In this document: piece by piece, positions 38,188 through 50,200 of the stretch
Position numbering within the stretch: the first letter of the stretch is position 1
Layout: each line of letters opens with the position of its first letter
Origin: Paulownia fortunei
Taxonomy: Eukaryota; Streptophyta; Magnoliopsida; Lamiales; Paulowniaceae
Direction of reading: 5' to 3'
NCBI GenBank assembly: GCA_019321725.1
Contig: CM033107.1
Coordinates: forward strand, 21,257,445-21,321,444
DNA: 64,000 nt
Program-made: the position numbers and the translations under genes
The notes under the pieces: model-generated
The model's input: only the letters and a program-made list of their open reading frames with translations
The model's database searches: none
What the model was told of the DNA's origin: nothing

Positions 38188-38220
38188 TTCGCGGTTCGCG
38201 GTTTGCAGTTTGCGGTTTGC
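38188..38220 (+). repeat. 7-bp tandem repeat in the HSF promoter
   Basis: TTCGCGG TTCGCGG TTTGCAG TTTGCGG TTTGC: nearly five units of 7 bp, unusually GC-rich for this region, about 110 bp before the TATA box. Function unknown. Confidence 0.7.
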
Positions 38221-38329
38221 TCAATCCCATTTTCCTCTTTTGGTTAACTTTTAGACAGCGCACCCACTTTTAAGTCTTTTTCTATCCAATCTTTTCAGTA
38301 TTCTAATCCCTTACAATAATGAAGTATAC

Positions 38330-38340
38330 TATATATATAC
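38330..38340 (+). promoter_or_regulatory. TATA box of the HSF gene
   Basis: CTATATATATA stands about 320 bases before the ATG. Initiation would be expected near 38360-38370, giving a leader of roughly 290 nt that contains the upstream ORF at 38407. Confidence 0.55.
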
Positions 38341-38406
38341 CATTACACTGAAATTTCCAAGAATCACCCCCCCAACTCTGTCTTTCTCTATTGCTTTCTA
38401 AATACA

Positions 38407-38586
38407 ATGTACGCCTGTACGGTTCTATTTATGGTGTGTATCCGTTTTCTCTCTCATCACTGCACTCACACCGCTTGTATAGCTACACTGCCACTGCATG
38501 TACAAATGTGCAGTTCCAACAATTATTTTTGCTCAACAAATCCTCTTTCTACACGAAGCCCTCTTGGCTTTTTTCTTTTAAAATAG
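38407..38586 (+). other. Upstream ORF (59 codons) in the HSF leader
   Basis: An ATG at 38407 opens a frame of 59 codons ([19 protein letters not shown] at its start) that closes with TAG at 38584-38586, 65 bases before the HSF start. It is in a different frame from the main ORF. If the TATA box at 38330 is used, the uORF lies within the leader and should lower HSF translation. Whether the peptide matters is unknown. Confidence 0.5.
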
Positions 38587-38651
38587 GGGTATTACTGTAT
38601 TACAGTGATCATCATCAAAGCAAAACACTAGACTTTTACCGGGTAAGAAAA

Positions 38652-40562
38652 ATGGAGCCTGAAATGACTGAAAATGGGCTAAAAATGGTGAGTAGTGAAG
38701 AAGGTGGATGTGGGTTTATGGAACAGAACAATGAAGCCTTTATCAGTGTAAAAGAAGAGCCTTTCATATTCTTTGATGAAGATGAGAATATTGGGAGTGG
38801 TTTTGATGGTCATGACGGCGGCGGCGGCGGAGGGGAAGCATGGGCCGAGCAGCTTCCAAAGCCAATGGAAGGGCTTAAAGAAAATGGGCCACCGCCGTTC
38901 TTGAAGAAGACGTTTGAGATGGTGGATGATCCTCAGACGGACTCCATAATTTCATGGAGTTCCATAAGGGCTAGTTTCATTGTTTGGAACCCTCTCAAAT
39001 TCTCCACTGATTTGCTGCCTAAACACTTCAAGCACAACAATTTCTCTAGCTTTGTTCGCCAACTCAACACCTATGTAAGCAATAATCACTTGTTTATGTA
39101 TCATCATTTTTAATTCTTTAGCCAAAGCTTTTTGGGAACTGTTGAAAAAAAAAAAATCACACACAATGTGTTTGTTAGTTTCTCTCCGTTCTTTTTTTTT
39201 TTTTTGTTTGTGGAAGAGGCATAGATTTCTTTTTTCTTTTTTTATATATAAATGTGAATGCATAAAGATATATTTCCTCCAGTCCCTTTTCCTCCAGGAT
39301 TTTTTTCTTTTCTTATTTTTTTTCCATCTTTGATTTTTCTGAATCAGTTTTTTGTTCCTTAAGTTTCCAAATGATTTAAATGTAAATTATCTAGCTATTT
39401 ATCTTTCTTATAACAGGAAGATAAAATTAGCTGGATTATATTGTTATTTAATAGTGACATCGATTTTCATCAGATTGTTGTAGGGGAAAAATGCCTCTAC
39501 CTTCACTCGTGCATCTTATTGATTATTTGGATAATGTTTGGTTCCAGATGGGAGAAATGTTCTGTGTTTTTTATGTGAATTTTGAGGTTCTTGGAATCCA
39601 TTTTACAGGTTTTTGTATCAGAAGTTGTGTGTATTGTTCCGGTGCTAATTTTTTTTCTTGTAGTCGATAAATATATATTGTCTTGGTTATGCTGATTATG
39701 AATGTCATAATTGATTGGGACTTGGTTACACAATTACTGACAGCGGTTCAGGAAGATAGATTCAGAGAGATGGGAATTTGCTAATGAAGGCTTTCAGCAG
39801 GGGAAGAAGCATTTGCTGAAGCACATCAAAAGGAGAAAGCAAAATTCTCAATTCATGCACCACCAAGGAGCTTCACAATCTTGGCTGGATTCCACCAAGT
39901 ATGGTGTGGAGGCAGAGCTTGAAAAACTGAGGAGTGATCGAAACACATTGAGAACTGAAGTCTTGAACCTAAGGCAGCAACAAGAGAATACACTACATCA
40001 TCTGGCTGCTGTCAAAGAGCGTCTGCACATTACTGAAAGGAAGCAAAAGCACATGGTTATTTACGTGATTAAATCTTTGAAGAACCCTATGTATTTGCAG
40101 CATTTCATTGACAAAATGAAAAAGAAAAGGGAGCTAAGCAGTGGAGGAATCTTGAGAAAGAGGAGGCTGGCAGCTACTGATTTAGGTGATGGCAGCTTAG
40201 TTAATTCCCTGAAAACCATAGATATCGACGAGATTCTTAATGTGAGTTTTGATGATGAGAGGTTCCAACTTCAGGAAGAGACGACGATTCAACCAGAAAT
40301 TCAGGCATTTTCTTCTGACGAGTCAGGCAGTTCTACACCAGAACAGAAGGCTGAAATCACCTCTGAGACAAATAGTTTCGATGTTGGCTCTGAAATTTTT
40401 GTCTTGTGGGAGAAACTGATGGAAGATGACGTGATTTATGAGGACGATCAAGAAGCATCAAGGAAGCAACAATCTGATATCGTTTCAGAATTGGAGAATT
40501 TGATTGCAAAGCACCCCAGAGGCATGGTGGAACCAGTTGGTTGTCCGGCATCAACAGCATAG
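38652..40562 (+). CDS. Class A heat stress transcription factor (HsfA2/A6/A7/A9 group), two exons
   Basis: DNA-binding activator of heat-stress genes. Exons 38652-39074 and 39744-40562 (GTAAGC donor, CAG acceptor) give 413 residues. The ATG starts [12 protein letters not shown]. An acidic N-terminal part with a Gly run (about 55-61) is followed by [20 protein letters not shown] and the winged-helix DNA-binding domain (about 80-172), with the usual single HSF intron inside it after NTY. Next come a basic stretch (KHIKRRK), the HR-A/B coiled coil (about 196-254) with the extended spacing of class A, a second basic cluster (RKRR, about 279-282) and an AHA-like activator motif, [12 protein letters not shown] (about 359-370). 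Odd point: the first residues of exon 2 read RFRK where HSFs normally have GFRK. The subclass is uncertain: the PMEGL lead-in and DBD fit A2/A6/A7. Regulation: heat shock element at 38090, TATA at 38330, uORF at 38407. Confidence 0.93.
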
Positions 40563-41010
40563 TTTCAGGGGTATGATCTTGGCCAATGTTACATAAAGGT
40601 AAGAAATGGGAAGTGAAGTTGGACTGACTATTAGGCTTTTTGCTTGTTTTTAGCAGAAAAAATAGAACTGACAATGGAAAGGGCGCAACTTTTCCTCAAA
40701 ACGAAGTGGGCAATAGCAATGGTGATCCTGCTTTTTTTTCATTGTCTTTGTACATTCTTCTTATCTTCTTCTTCCTGTTTTCCCTTTTTTGTTCAGCTCA
40801 ATGTTTATTCTTCCCATTTTCTTGTGTTATACTAGATTTCCAGTTTGCTGCAAGGACTTGAAAGGTTTATAAGACTTAAGTCAATATTTGGTAGAATAAT
40901 CTATCTTGAAGTTTGTTCTCTTCCAAGTCTATGTTGACGGCTCCAGGAGTTATAATCATGACCTGCCCTTGAACCTGTTATTGAGGAGCTGCACATAATG
41001 AACAAATTAA

Positions 41011-41041
<31 letters not shown>

Positions 41042-41393
41042 GTTCATGCTTTTTGGGAGTTTGGGGCCAAACATAGTGAGTTGATATGTTGATCTTAAAA
41101 ATAACCAGATACATGTGAAGACTCGCATTCAATCCACAATTCCCATGTTGCAGAAACTTCCATAAACACGGGTACAGACAAATATGCTTACTATTCTTGA
41201 TTTAGACTTGTAGCAAAACCCCAACACGTGTTAAGGAAAAACGTATCAGTAGCGCTGCACATATTTTGTCGATATTGATTGACCAAACTAGAGGTTCCAG
41301 GGATCACAGGGATGATAACTAGGAACCAATTATATGTTGTTCTTGGTTCAACTAAAACCTGGAATTTCAGAAGAAGAGCAATGAGAAAAATTT
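40563..41393. other. HSF 3' UTR and downstream flank
   Basis: Non-coding sequence after the HSF stop. A pure (CAT)n microsatellite lies at 41012-41041. No other feature. Confidence 0.45.
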
Positions 41394-41868
41394 AGGGATG
41401 GCAATATGGGTTAATTTCGGACCGTCCTAAATCCATCTTGTATGGGTGGATTTTGAAACCTTAAATAGGTTTTTGGAAGAGTATCAAATTTTAGTTATTG
41501 GACTTAGACCTAATAAAATATGCATATATATATATGTAATATATTTGAAAAATACGTGTATATATTACATATATACTTAAATATAATAAATAGACTGATA
41601 AAACAAAATAACAATATAAAATTAAATACAGATAAAAATAAAAAATATTTTGTGAATGTTTAATTTATTAAAAATTAAAACAGGGTTATATAAAATTTTA
41701 AATTATTTTGTTATATTTAAAAAAATATGATGATATTATTTTTAATATCTTTTTTATAAAAACGAATCTAATGATAAAGAAGTTTTTAAGTCTCAAGTTC
41801 GGAACAGGACGAATCCAAATTCCTGAAAACCCAATCGGATCTTTGTTTTAATAAATTTCCCATCCCAT
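41394..41868. mobile_element. Short inverted-terminus repeat (GGGATGG ends)
   Basis: The left end reads GGGATGGCAATATGGGTTAA and the right end, reverse complemented, GGGATGGGAAATTTATTAAA. Between them is AT-rich non-coding DNA with (TA)n tracts. Short inverted termini suggest a non-autonomous transposon, but no target duplication is clear. Confidence 0.4.
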
Positions 41869-42481
41869 AAAGAGAATTGGGACCCTTGAATTTGAAAGCC
41901 ACCTACCTCAGAATTCAAGAGCCATCAGTACCCTGCAGAAGTAGTCAGGATTGGTGTCTGTCTCTGGACAATCGACATACCATATGATCCAAACTGTCCC
42001 TTCCTAACCCAAAAATATAGTATAAAATTGGGTTTGTAGGTGTCCAACAGAATAAAATACATCTCCTAGAAAGTTCAAACAAATATTGCGTTCATTCAAG
42101 AAGAGGCACGTTTCAGATAATATCCTCGCAAGGAAAGTGGCCATTTTGGGAGCAAGTGAATGATGTGACTCAAGAAATCTTACTAGATAAGATTTGTTTC
42201 CAAAAGAAGAAACTACAAAGATCAGCGATTAACCATGACCACACGCATTATGATATGATAATAACGCCCATTATCTAATTTTTTTTCTTTCAAAAAACAA
42301 TTAGGAGAATAGGAACTTGTTTTGTCAACTAGTCCCCAGTCGACCAAGTTACAGTTCTAATTTTAACAATATTGATTTACTACCGTCCAAGTTTAGGAAA
42401 GTACCAATATGTGTAAACTTGAAGGGATAAATAGAGAAGAGACATAAAGGAGAGAAGGTTGTGAAACTATTTGGATCATGC
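41869..42481. other. Intergenic, no supported feature
   Basis: Mixed-composition sequence between the repeat and the second copia element. No ORF or motif of note. Confidence 0.35.
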
Positions 42482-42745
42482 TGTAAAACAAAAGAAATTC
42501 TATTAATTATGAAGTTAAAAATATAGAAAGCAAAAAATAAAAATAAAGAGAATATTTTATTTTTCTTGTATTTACTTGAATATTTCATCATAAATTTTTC
42601 TATATTTATAAACATACAAGATGAATAAATACACTATATAATAATATGATAAATTAAAAAATGAGTTGAACATTCACATTTAATTTGATATTTACCTACT
42701 ATTGGTTATATATTTTTCTATATAATTAGACATATATTCATAACA
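42482..42745 (-). repeat. 3' LTR of copia element 2
   Basis: On the plus strand it runs from TGTAAAACAAAAGAAATTCT to TATTCATAACA. It aligns throughout with 46748-47010 (for example GATGAATAAATACACTATAT against AATGAATAAATACATCATAT), with clear divergence. Confidence 0.85.
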
Positions 42746-42999
42746 CTTTTCCTTGAATGTCATTATACAAAAAATATGACTCGTTAAAATCTTATTAAGA
42801 AAAAAAATCATGTGAAAAAAAATTTAGTGAATGAAAAATAATACATTATTCTTGTATAAATACGTGTTATAAATTGTTTCATTAAAAACTTTGTCCGGAA
42901 AACTTAGTGGGATAAAACCTAAGCGAAGAAAAAAGAATATAATGTATTTAACAAAGATGTTTGACTCGATGCGTACCAATCTTATGAACTAATTTCTCA

Positions 43000-45900
43000 A
43001 AAGTTGTTGTTGGTAGTGCCTTTGTTAACAAGTCTGCTAAGTTGTTATTGGAACGAATTTGATGGACATTTATATCCTTTTTTTTTTTTTAAATTCATGT
43101 GCAAAAAATAAATTTGGTAAAATATAATTAGTTCTATTTCTTTAATGTAACCTCATTTAAGTTGGGCTGTACATGGTGCATTATCCTCATAAACCACTGT
43201 TGGATTTTTTTCTATTAAATAAAAGATCGCAAGTTTCTCAAATATGTTGAACAGAGATCTTAACCATACGCATTCTCGACTTGCTTTATATATTGCCAAT
43301 ATTTCAACATGATTCGAATAAGTAGCTGTAATAATTTGTTTTGTAGAGCGCGAAGAAATAATAGTACCACCATATGTAAATAAATAACCTGTTTGTGATC
43401 GCGCTTTGTGTGGATCAAATAAATATCTAGTATCAGCATATCTAATTAATCCGACTTTGAATCCTTTGAATAAAACCCATATCTGTTGTTTTCATGAGAT
43501 ATCGAAGAACTTGTTTAACACCATTCTAGTATTTTCAAGTTGGAAAATAACTATATCTTGCTAGTAAATTAATAGAGAATGTTATATGAGGTCTTGTAGA
43601 ATTAACAAGATATGCTAGTGATCCAATAACACTAATATATGATATTTTAGGACCAAAAGTTTCTTCATCATCATCTTGATGACGAAAATAATACTTTTTC
43701 ACATCAAGGGACCGAACAACCATGAAAGAACTCATTGGATGTAATTTATCCATGTTAAAATATTTTAATACCTTTTCAGTATAATTTGACTGATGAACAA
43801 AAATTTCTCCAATTAAATGTTTGATCTGCAACCAGAGGTAAAATTTTATTTTTTCCTAAATTTTTCATTTCAAATTCATCTTTCAACAATTTTATCGTTT
43901 CTATAATCTCTTCATGAGTCTCAATAATATTTAAACCATCAATATAAATAATAATGATAGCATATTCAAACTTTGGATTCTTAGTAAAAATTCATGGATA
44001 AATAAGATTGCCGATATATCCTTTTTTCAAAAGATATTCTCTAAAACAATTATACTACATACGTCCAGATTACTTTAATCCATACAAAGATCTTTGTAAC
44101 TTAATTGAATATATTTCCTAAGGTTTTGAATTATTTTCTTTAGGAAGTTTTAATCATTTAGCAACTTTTATATAAATATTACTATCGAGTGATCCATATA
44201 GATAAATTGCTATAATATTCATTAGACGCATATGAACTACTTTTGAAATTGCTAGGTTAAGTAAAAATCTAAATGTTATTGTATCTACCACTCGAGAATA
44301 TGTCTCCTCCTAATCAACACAAAGTCTCCGTAAGAAACCTTGCACTACAAGTCATGTTTTGTATCTACCAATTTTATTTTTTTAATTACATTTCACACAA
44401 ATACCAACTTGTAGCCAAATAGTTTTGTACCTTTAGATGTTTGGACGATAGGTCCAAAAACTTGACGTTTTTCAAGTGAACTTAACTCTGCCTACATTTC
44501 GTTTTTTCATTTTAGCCAATCATTTCTTCGTCGATATTCATTAACGAACTTCAGTTCATGATTCTCATTCTCTATTGTAATTTTAAGGACTACTGTATAT
44601 GCAAATATGTTGTCGACAGTAATTTTATTTCAGTTTCATATTTTTTTCAAAATGACATAACTTATTGATATTTCTTCATTATCATCATTTTTAGGTACGT
44701 GAACCACTTCTGAAGTTATTTCTTTAGTCATGTCAACTATTTTTGGCATAAGCTCTTCAACCGTAGTACTAATGACTTCAAAAGTGCCAACTTGCTTATT
44801 TTGCTCCTTTTTCTTTATTGAATTTTAATTTTTAGAATTGATGGGTTTACCATGCTTCTGGCGTGTCTTAAACTCCTTTATTAGTATATTAGTAATTTGC
44901 CATTTTGGAACATCAATACGAATAGGAGCATTGACAACTCGTATATATGATTTTATCACTTTTTTAATATCAATAAATGTATCAGGTAATTGATTGAGTT
45001 GAAAAAATATTTTTTGTCTTAGAGAATGGTGTGTGTTGTTTCACTATCTGTTATGCATAAAGTTTCACCATTGATTTTAACTTCAATCGCATGATTTATA
45101 TTTCTTCATAAAAATGATTATATAAAAATGATTATTGAATATTAAATACTAAATATATTTATTTATTAATATATAGAAAAAACTCACTAAAAATTTCAAA
45201 TCACATATAAAATAAAATACACCAAAAATCACACTAAAGATCTCAGAGCATATACTAAAAAGAAAAAAATACACCAAAAATGGCACATGTATCGTTATTC
45301 AAATTCTCAAAGTTCCCATTAGTATTCTAAAAAAAATCTGCAACATCCAACTACATAAATTTATTAAATTGTAATGCTCAATAAGGCTTGTCTCTATACA
45401 TTTTTTCTTTTCTTTCAGTGAAATTTGGTATAGATCAACAAGATGTTTAAACGTACAATAAGTACGTCTTCAATGTCCTTTCATGTCACATCTATGATAG
45501 TGGCTTTCATTAGTTTTAAGAGTTTTATTTTGTATATCATTTTCTTCTTATTTTTCTCCATTATTCCTCCACTTCTAGTGGTGAGTTACAGTTCTCTTGA
45601 AATTTGAAAATTTTTGATTATAATAACTATGACCGCGTCCACGACCACATCCTCAAAATCGACTACGTCCAAAATCTTTAACAATCACATCATTCGCTTT
45701 AGGAAATGACGTTTATCCAATTGAGCGGGATTAATGATTTTTCATCAATGATTTATTATTTAGTTCGAAAACAAGAAGATATGATATCAACTCAGAATAC
45801 TTTTTAAAACCCCACTCTCGATACTGTTGTTTGAGGAGCATATTAGAGACATGAAAAGTAAAAAATGCATTTTCTAACATATTTTCATCAATAATACTTT

Positions 45901-46290
45901 TTACATATAACTTTAACTGAAAAATGATTCTAAACATTGTTGAATTATACTCACTTACACTTTTAAAATTTTACAATCACAAGTGCATTCAATCATAGCA
46001 AATTTTAGGAAATATTATTGTCTTTTGAGAGTCACATTTTTCTTTCAAATTTTCCAATGGACATAAGATCTTTCACTGTCATATATTTAATTTTTAATCC
46101 TTCATGAAAATGACGACGAAGGAGTATTATTATTTTTGTGCGATCCTGCAATAATGCTTCATTTCATTCTTTTATAATATCTCCAAGATTCATAACATCG
46201 AGATTGATCTCAGCATTAAGAATTCATGTCAAATAATTATTGCTAGAAATATCACGAAAAATAAACTCGAGTTTTGTAAGATTCGCCATT
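43000..46290 (-). pseudogene. Decayed gag-pol of copia element 2
   Basis: From 5' to 3' on the minus strand: a Gly/Arg-rich gag segment (GRGRGHSYYNQKF near 45650) and a degenerate zinc knuckle (CHRCDMKGH near 45470). Reverse transcriptase follows, with IIIIYIDGLN near 43945 where copia elements have YVDD, so a catalytic Asp is lost. Then comes the RT-RNase H connection, the best kept piece (43535-43831: GEIFVHQSNYTEKVLKYF, SYISVIGSLAYLVNSTRP). RNase H ends the series (VEILAIYKASRECVWLRSL near 43290). Many stops and frameshifts; not functional. Confidence 0.85.
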
Positions 46291-46747
46291 CTAAAAATAA
46301 TAATAAAATAATATAAAATTAATAAGCTAATTACTAAATAAATTATCATAATTATTAATGCAGATTATTAAAAATATCAACACTTCTTATTCTTTGTAGA
46401 AGGCTATAAACAAAGAATATAATCCTACAACTTAAATGTATTCATATTGAAATCAGAGAAAAATAAATATTAATAATATAGAATAATTTTAAGCACTATA
46501 TAAATTTTATATTTATTTGAATTTCATGAAAATTATAAAAAAATATTGTAGATAATATAAACACTAATAAATATATATTTAAAGAAAGATGCATAATATT
46601 AAATATCAAAACAATATATATAATTTGCATGAAAACATATTCTGAAATTTTAAAGACTAAAAACCAAATAAAAAAAAATAATTATAATGTATATACTAAT
46701 TCACGCATTACCTTCAAAAAATAATTAGAGTCATGTTGATACCGTAT

Positions 46748-47010
46748 TGTAAAATAAATAAAATACTATTAATTGTGAAATGAAAAATATAGAAAGTAAT
46801 AAATAAAGAATAGAGAGAACATTTTATTTCTCTTGGATTCACCTGTATAAAATTTATCTTTATTTATAGGTATATATGCATATAAAATGAATAAATACAT
46901 CATATAATAATATAATAAATTAAAAAATAAATTGAACATCTACAATTGATTTGATATTTACCTACTACTTATTAGATATTTTCCTATTTAATTAAACTTA
47001 TATTCATACA
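46748..47010 (-). repeat. 5' LTR of copia element 2
   Basis: On the plus strand it runs from TGTAAAATAAATAAAATACT to TATTCATACA (TG...CA). It ends about 190 bp downstream of the NPR1 stop codon. Confidence 0.85.
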
Positions 47011-47203
47011 TCTTATTATTTTTGGAACATTCATTAGAAAACAATGGTACATATTCCTTTCTTAAATCCTTTTTTTCGTGTAAATTAATCAGGGTTCTCA
47101 AAACTATGGTACACATCTGGAAAATTAAGTATATAAAAAGGCAGAAAACGGGTGTATAGAGTAAACAAGTAAACATTATCTTCCTAAACCTTTTCCCTAT
47201 AAC

Positions 47204-50200
47204 CTAGCTCTTGAATGTGAGCTTACCATTTGGTCTCATCATTCCCACGGATGACGAAGAAGAAGATGATGATAAGTTAATTGTACGGTCAAATTCTTCT
47301 TTATCTTCTGTAAAAGCCTTACTTAAAACTTCTTCAATTTCCATTCGTCGTTGCCTCTTCAAAGGACAATCTTCAAGAGAATCATTCCCCACCTGAGCTA
47401 TTTCGGGATAATCATTCCTGTCCATGATCTTGTTCAGTACAGCTGAACAACGAGGGAAGAAGCGCTTCCCAAGTTCCACTACACCCATATAAAATATAAG
47501 TTAATAAATAATACTCCTATAAATGTCAACAAGGTAATATCAGTATCATCACTTTCAGCAGTATCATGGTACACCAGCCCCAGAGACAAATAACAGCTTA
47601 ATGTTATGCAAGCCAAAGAATTCGACACCAAGTAATCAGAACAGAAGAGGAAATGATAACTTTTCCTCAAGAAAGCAGACATGTAATGTTTTTGCTGCAG
47701 TTGCTTCATTCAAGGATTTACACCACCAAATTATCTCATCATGATCAATCAGGTAATTAGAAAATTGAGATGATAAGACACAGGAACTCGTACACATGTA
47801 AATCTAGGAAAAATGATTTTTATTTTGTCAGCTGCATTTTTTAGTCTCTAAAGTTCCACAAGAAAACTAATTTGTCATAGCCCATCTTTAGGTCCTTGTG
47901 GAGTTTTTATTGTAGGCTACTGGATTTAAGAAATGCTCTGTACAGTATTCACAATATACTGCCTTCCATCAATTGCTTCAATCACCAAGGAATGCGTTTA
48001 GGTAACAATTACACTGGCATGAGAGAAATAGCTATGATTTGAAAAGGTCAAGTTGCTATAATGGTTGTGTAGCATAGATTTATACTCATTTGGTGGAAAC
48101 TTTAATTCTAGGGGCCACCAGTCGACCAAAGAGAGGCTCCAGAAAGTGGACGTGCCTCGTATTTTGGTTCTTTTCTTCATCTTTCTTTGTGTTTTTTTGG
48201 GGTCAACTCTTGTATCCTAAGTTCAGTAATGAAAATGTTTACAAATTGAGCTTCCCAATTTTATCTACAAAAATATTAGTACTACCAGCAAAGTCACTGT
48301 ACTTGTAACAGAGTTTGTTCTGAAAACCTATATTTTGGTAGTCTGATAGACAACTTCTGAAGATCTACTTACGTGCCAACTGCAATTCTCCATGAATAAT
48401 GAATGCATAAAGGGAACAAGTTTTTGGAGATACCACCGTGAAACTTTCACCATCTTTTTACAAACATTAAGTCATATGCTTATGATTAGTCAATGAAAAA
48501 TGTTTCTAAGGTAAACAAACTTGCAAGGACATCTATACCAGTTTTGGATAGGGCTCTCAGCCTATTCAGATGTTCCTCTTTGATCTTGAAAGGTGCCTCA
48601 TTCAAGTCCACCTCAGTCCTCCGGGAACCAGCCATATTGTTGTTGATTCCATTTAACTGGAATTCAGAAGTTCCATCAACTTGAGCAATATCCATGGCAA
48701 CTTTAGCTTCCATGGGGAATAGAAGTTTGGCCAACGCAACTGAAATGTCAATGATCAGTCACCATGATAGTCTAGATAAATTCATACGAAACCATCTACA
48801 GGTGCAAGTACACAAATTATAAATATACAATGTACAAGTTTAAGCATAACATACAAAGCAATCATGTGACTCTTCTACCAAGTAAGCATCTCTCTTCAGT
48901 TAACGACAACAGAAACTAGATCAGCTAATCTCATCAGCATGCTGGTGTTATATCCAGATTGGTCTTACAAAAGGCAAGTCGGGTACTTACCATATTTAAT
49001 ACATTCCAACTTCCATATTATCAATCTTTGCTTCACTCACCATCACTCACTAGGAGTGGTGGTACCTGACCTCATCTATATATGAGGTTAGAGGTTCGAA
49101 TTTTCCAGTCCCCTCCTTCCCATGTTTCAAGGTTCGAATTTATAATAAAAATAATAAAATAAAAATAAAAAACCGTAGCTTCACTCAGGAAGCAAATAAA
49201 TGAGTGTTCCAATAAGTGCAGAATAGATTTAAAACTGTGGCATATTTCAATAAATGCTTCTGCTTTATTCAGAATTAGGAAGGAGATTGAAGAATGGTAA
49301 TTTTTTGAGAAGGAGATTTGACTTGTATATCATAACATCTCTGTCTTTGATGATGAGTCTCAAGCAGAAAGGATGTGTAAAGTTTGAGAAGCCACTAACC
49401 CATTTCAAAGCATTGAGAAAAATTTTCCAAGAATTAAAAGCCCAAAACCTTTCCCTGCATAAAATTTTCAAATACCATACCAAGCAGGGGTAACATCAGA
49501 GGGTAGTACTATGCAAAGGTGAAAATGCTCCATTAAGAATCTCATCTTTTTCCTTTTTCCTTTAATTGGATTTCCAGTTGAACTTTTTCAACACCAGTGG
49601 ATTCCTCATTAAACCCCTAAAAGAAGCATTCATTCAACTCTATATTAAATATATGTTCATGACATTTCCTAAAACTTTCAAGGTCTGCCATAAGAAAAGA
49701 GTAACGAAAGACAGTGTAGTGGAATAGAATTGATTTCTGAAGAAAAAATGGTTTATCTATCAAGAAATGGCTTATGCAGCGAAAAGATATAAAAATTATC
49801 AGAATCTTAAGAAAAAAGATGGAAAACCAAGAACAATATCACATTTGTTTAACAGATTGTTTGGGACAATACATGTCGTTTCTAGTTCAGATAAAAATCC
49901 TTCTTAGCGTTGTAGAGAAGCTTTACATTTTACAGCTTCATCTTTTCTTCTGTAGCTATCCCCAATGTATTTCTTCATTTTAGAATATTTGCTACTTCTA
50001 TTTTCATGAGTTGAGCACGGTAATGAACCATTTACTTTAAGCTATCCCTGATAATTTTTCTTCACCTTAAAATATATTCTCCTTCTATTTTCACGAGTTG
50101 AGCTTATTAATGAATCATTTACTCTAAGTGACTAGTTGAATGCAGCAATGAAGCTGGAGTAATACACATAATATCAATTCTGTTAGAAAGAGGAAATTCA

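Larger units (their letters stand above)
42482..47010 (-). mobile_element. Second Ty1/copia retrotransposon, minus strand, strongly degenerate
   Basis: Two direct repeats of about 263 bp bound the element. Read on the minus strand, the 5' LTR is 47010-46748 and the 3' LTR 42745-42482. A primer-site-like CGGTATCAACATG follows the 5' LTR (near 46745) and a purine-rich CAAGGAAAAG precedes the 3' LTR. Between them are gag with a zinc-knuckle trace and pol remnants in copia order. No matching 5-bp flanks were found, so the target duplication has decayed or the element is recombinant. Confidence 0.85.
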
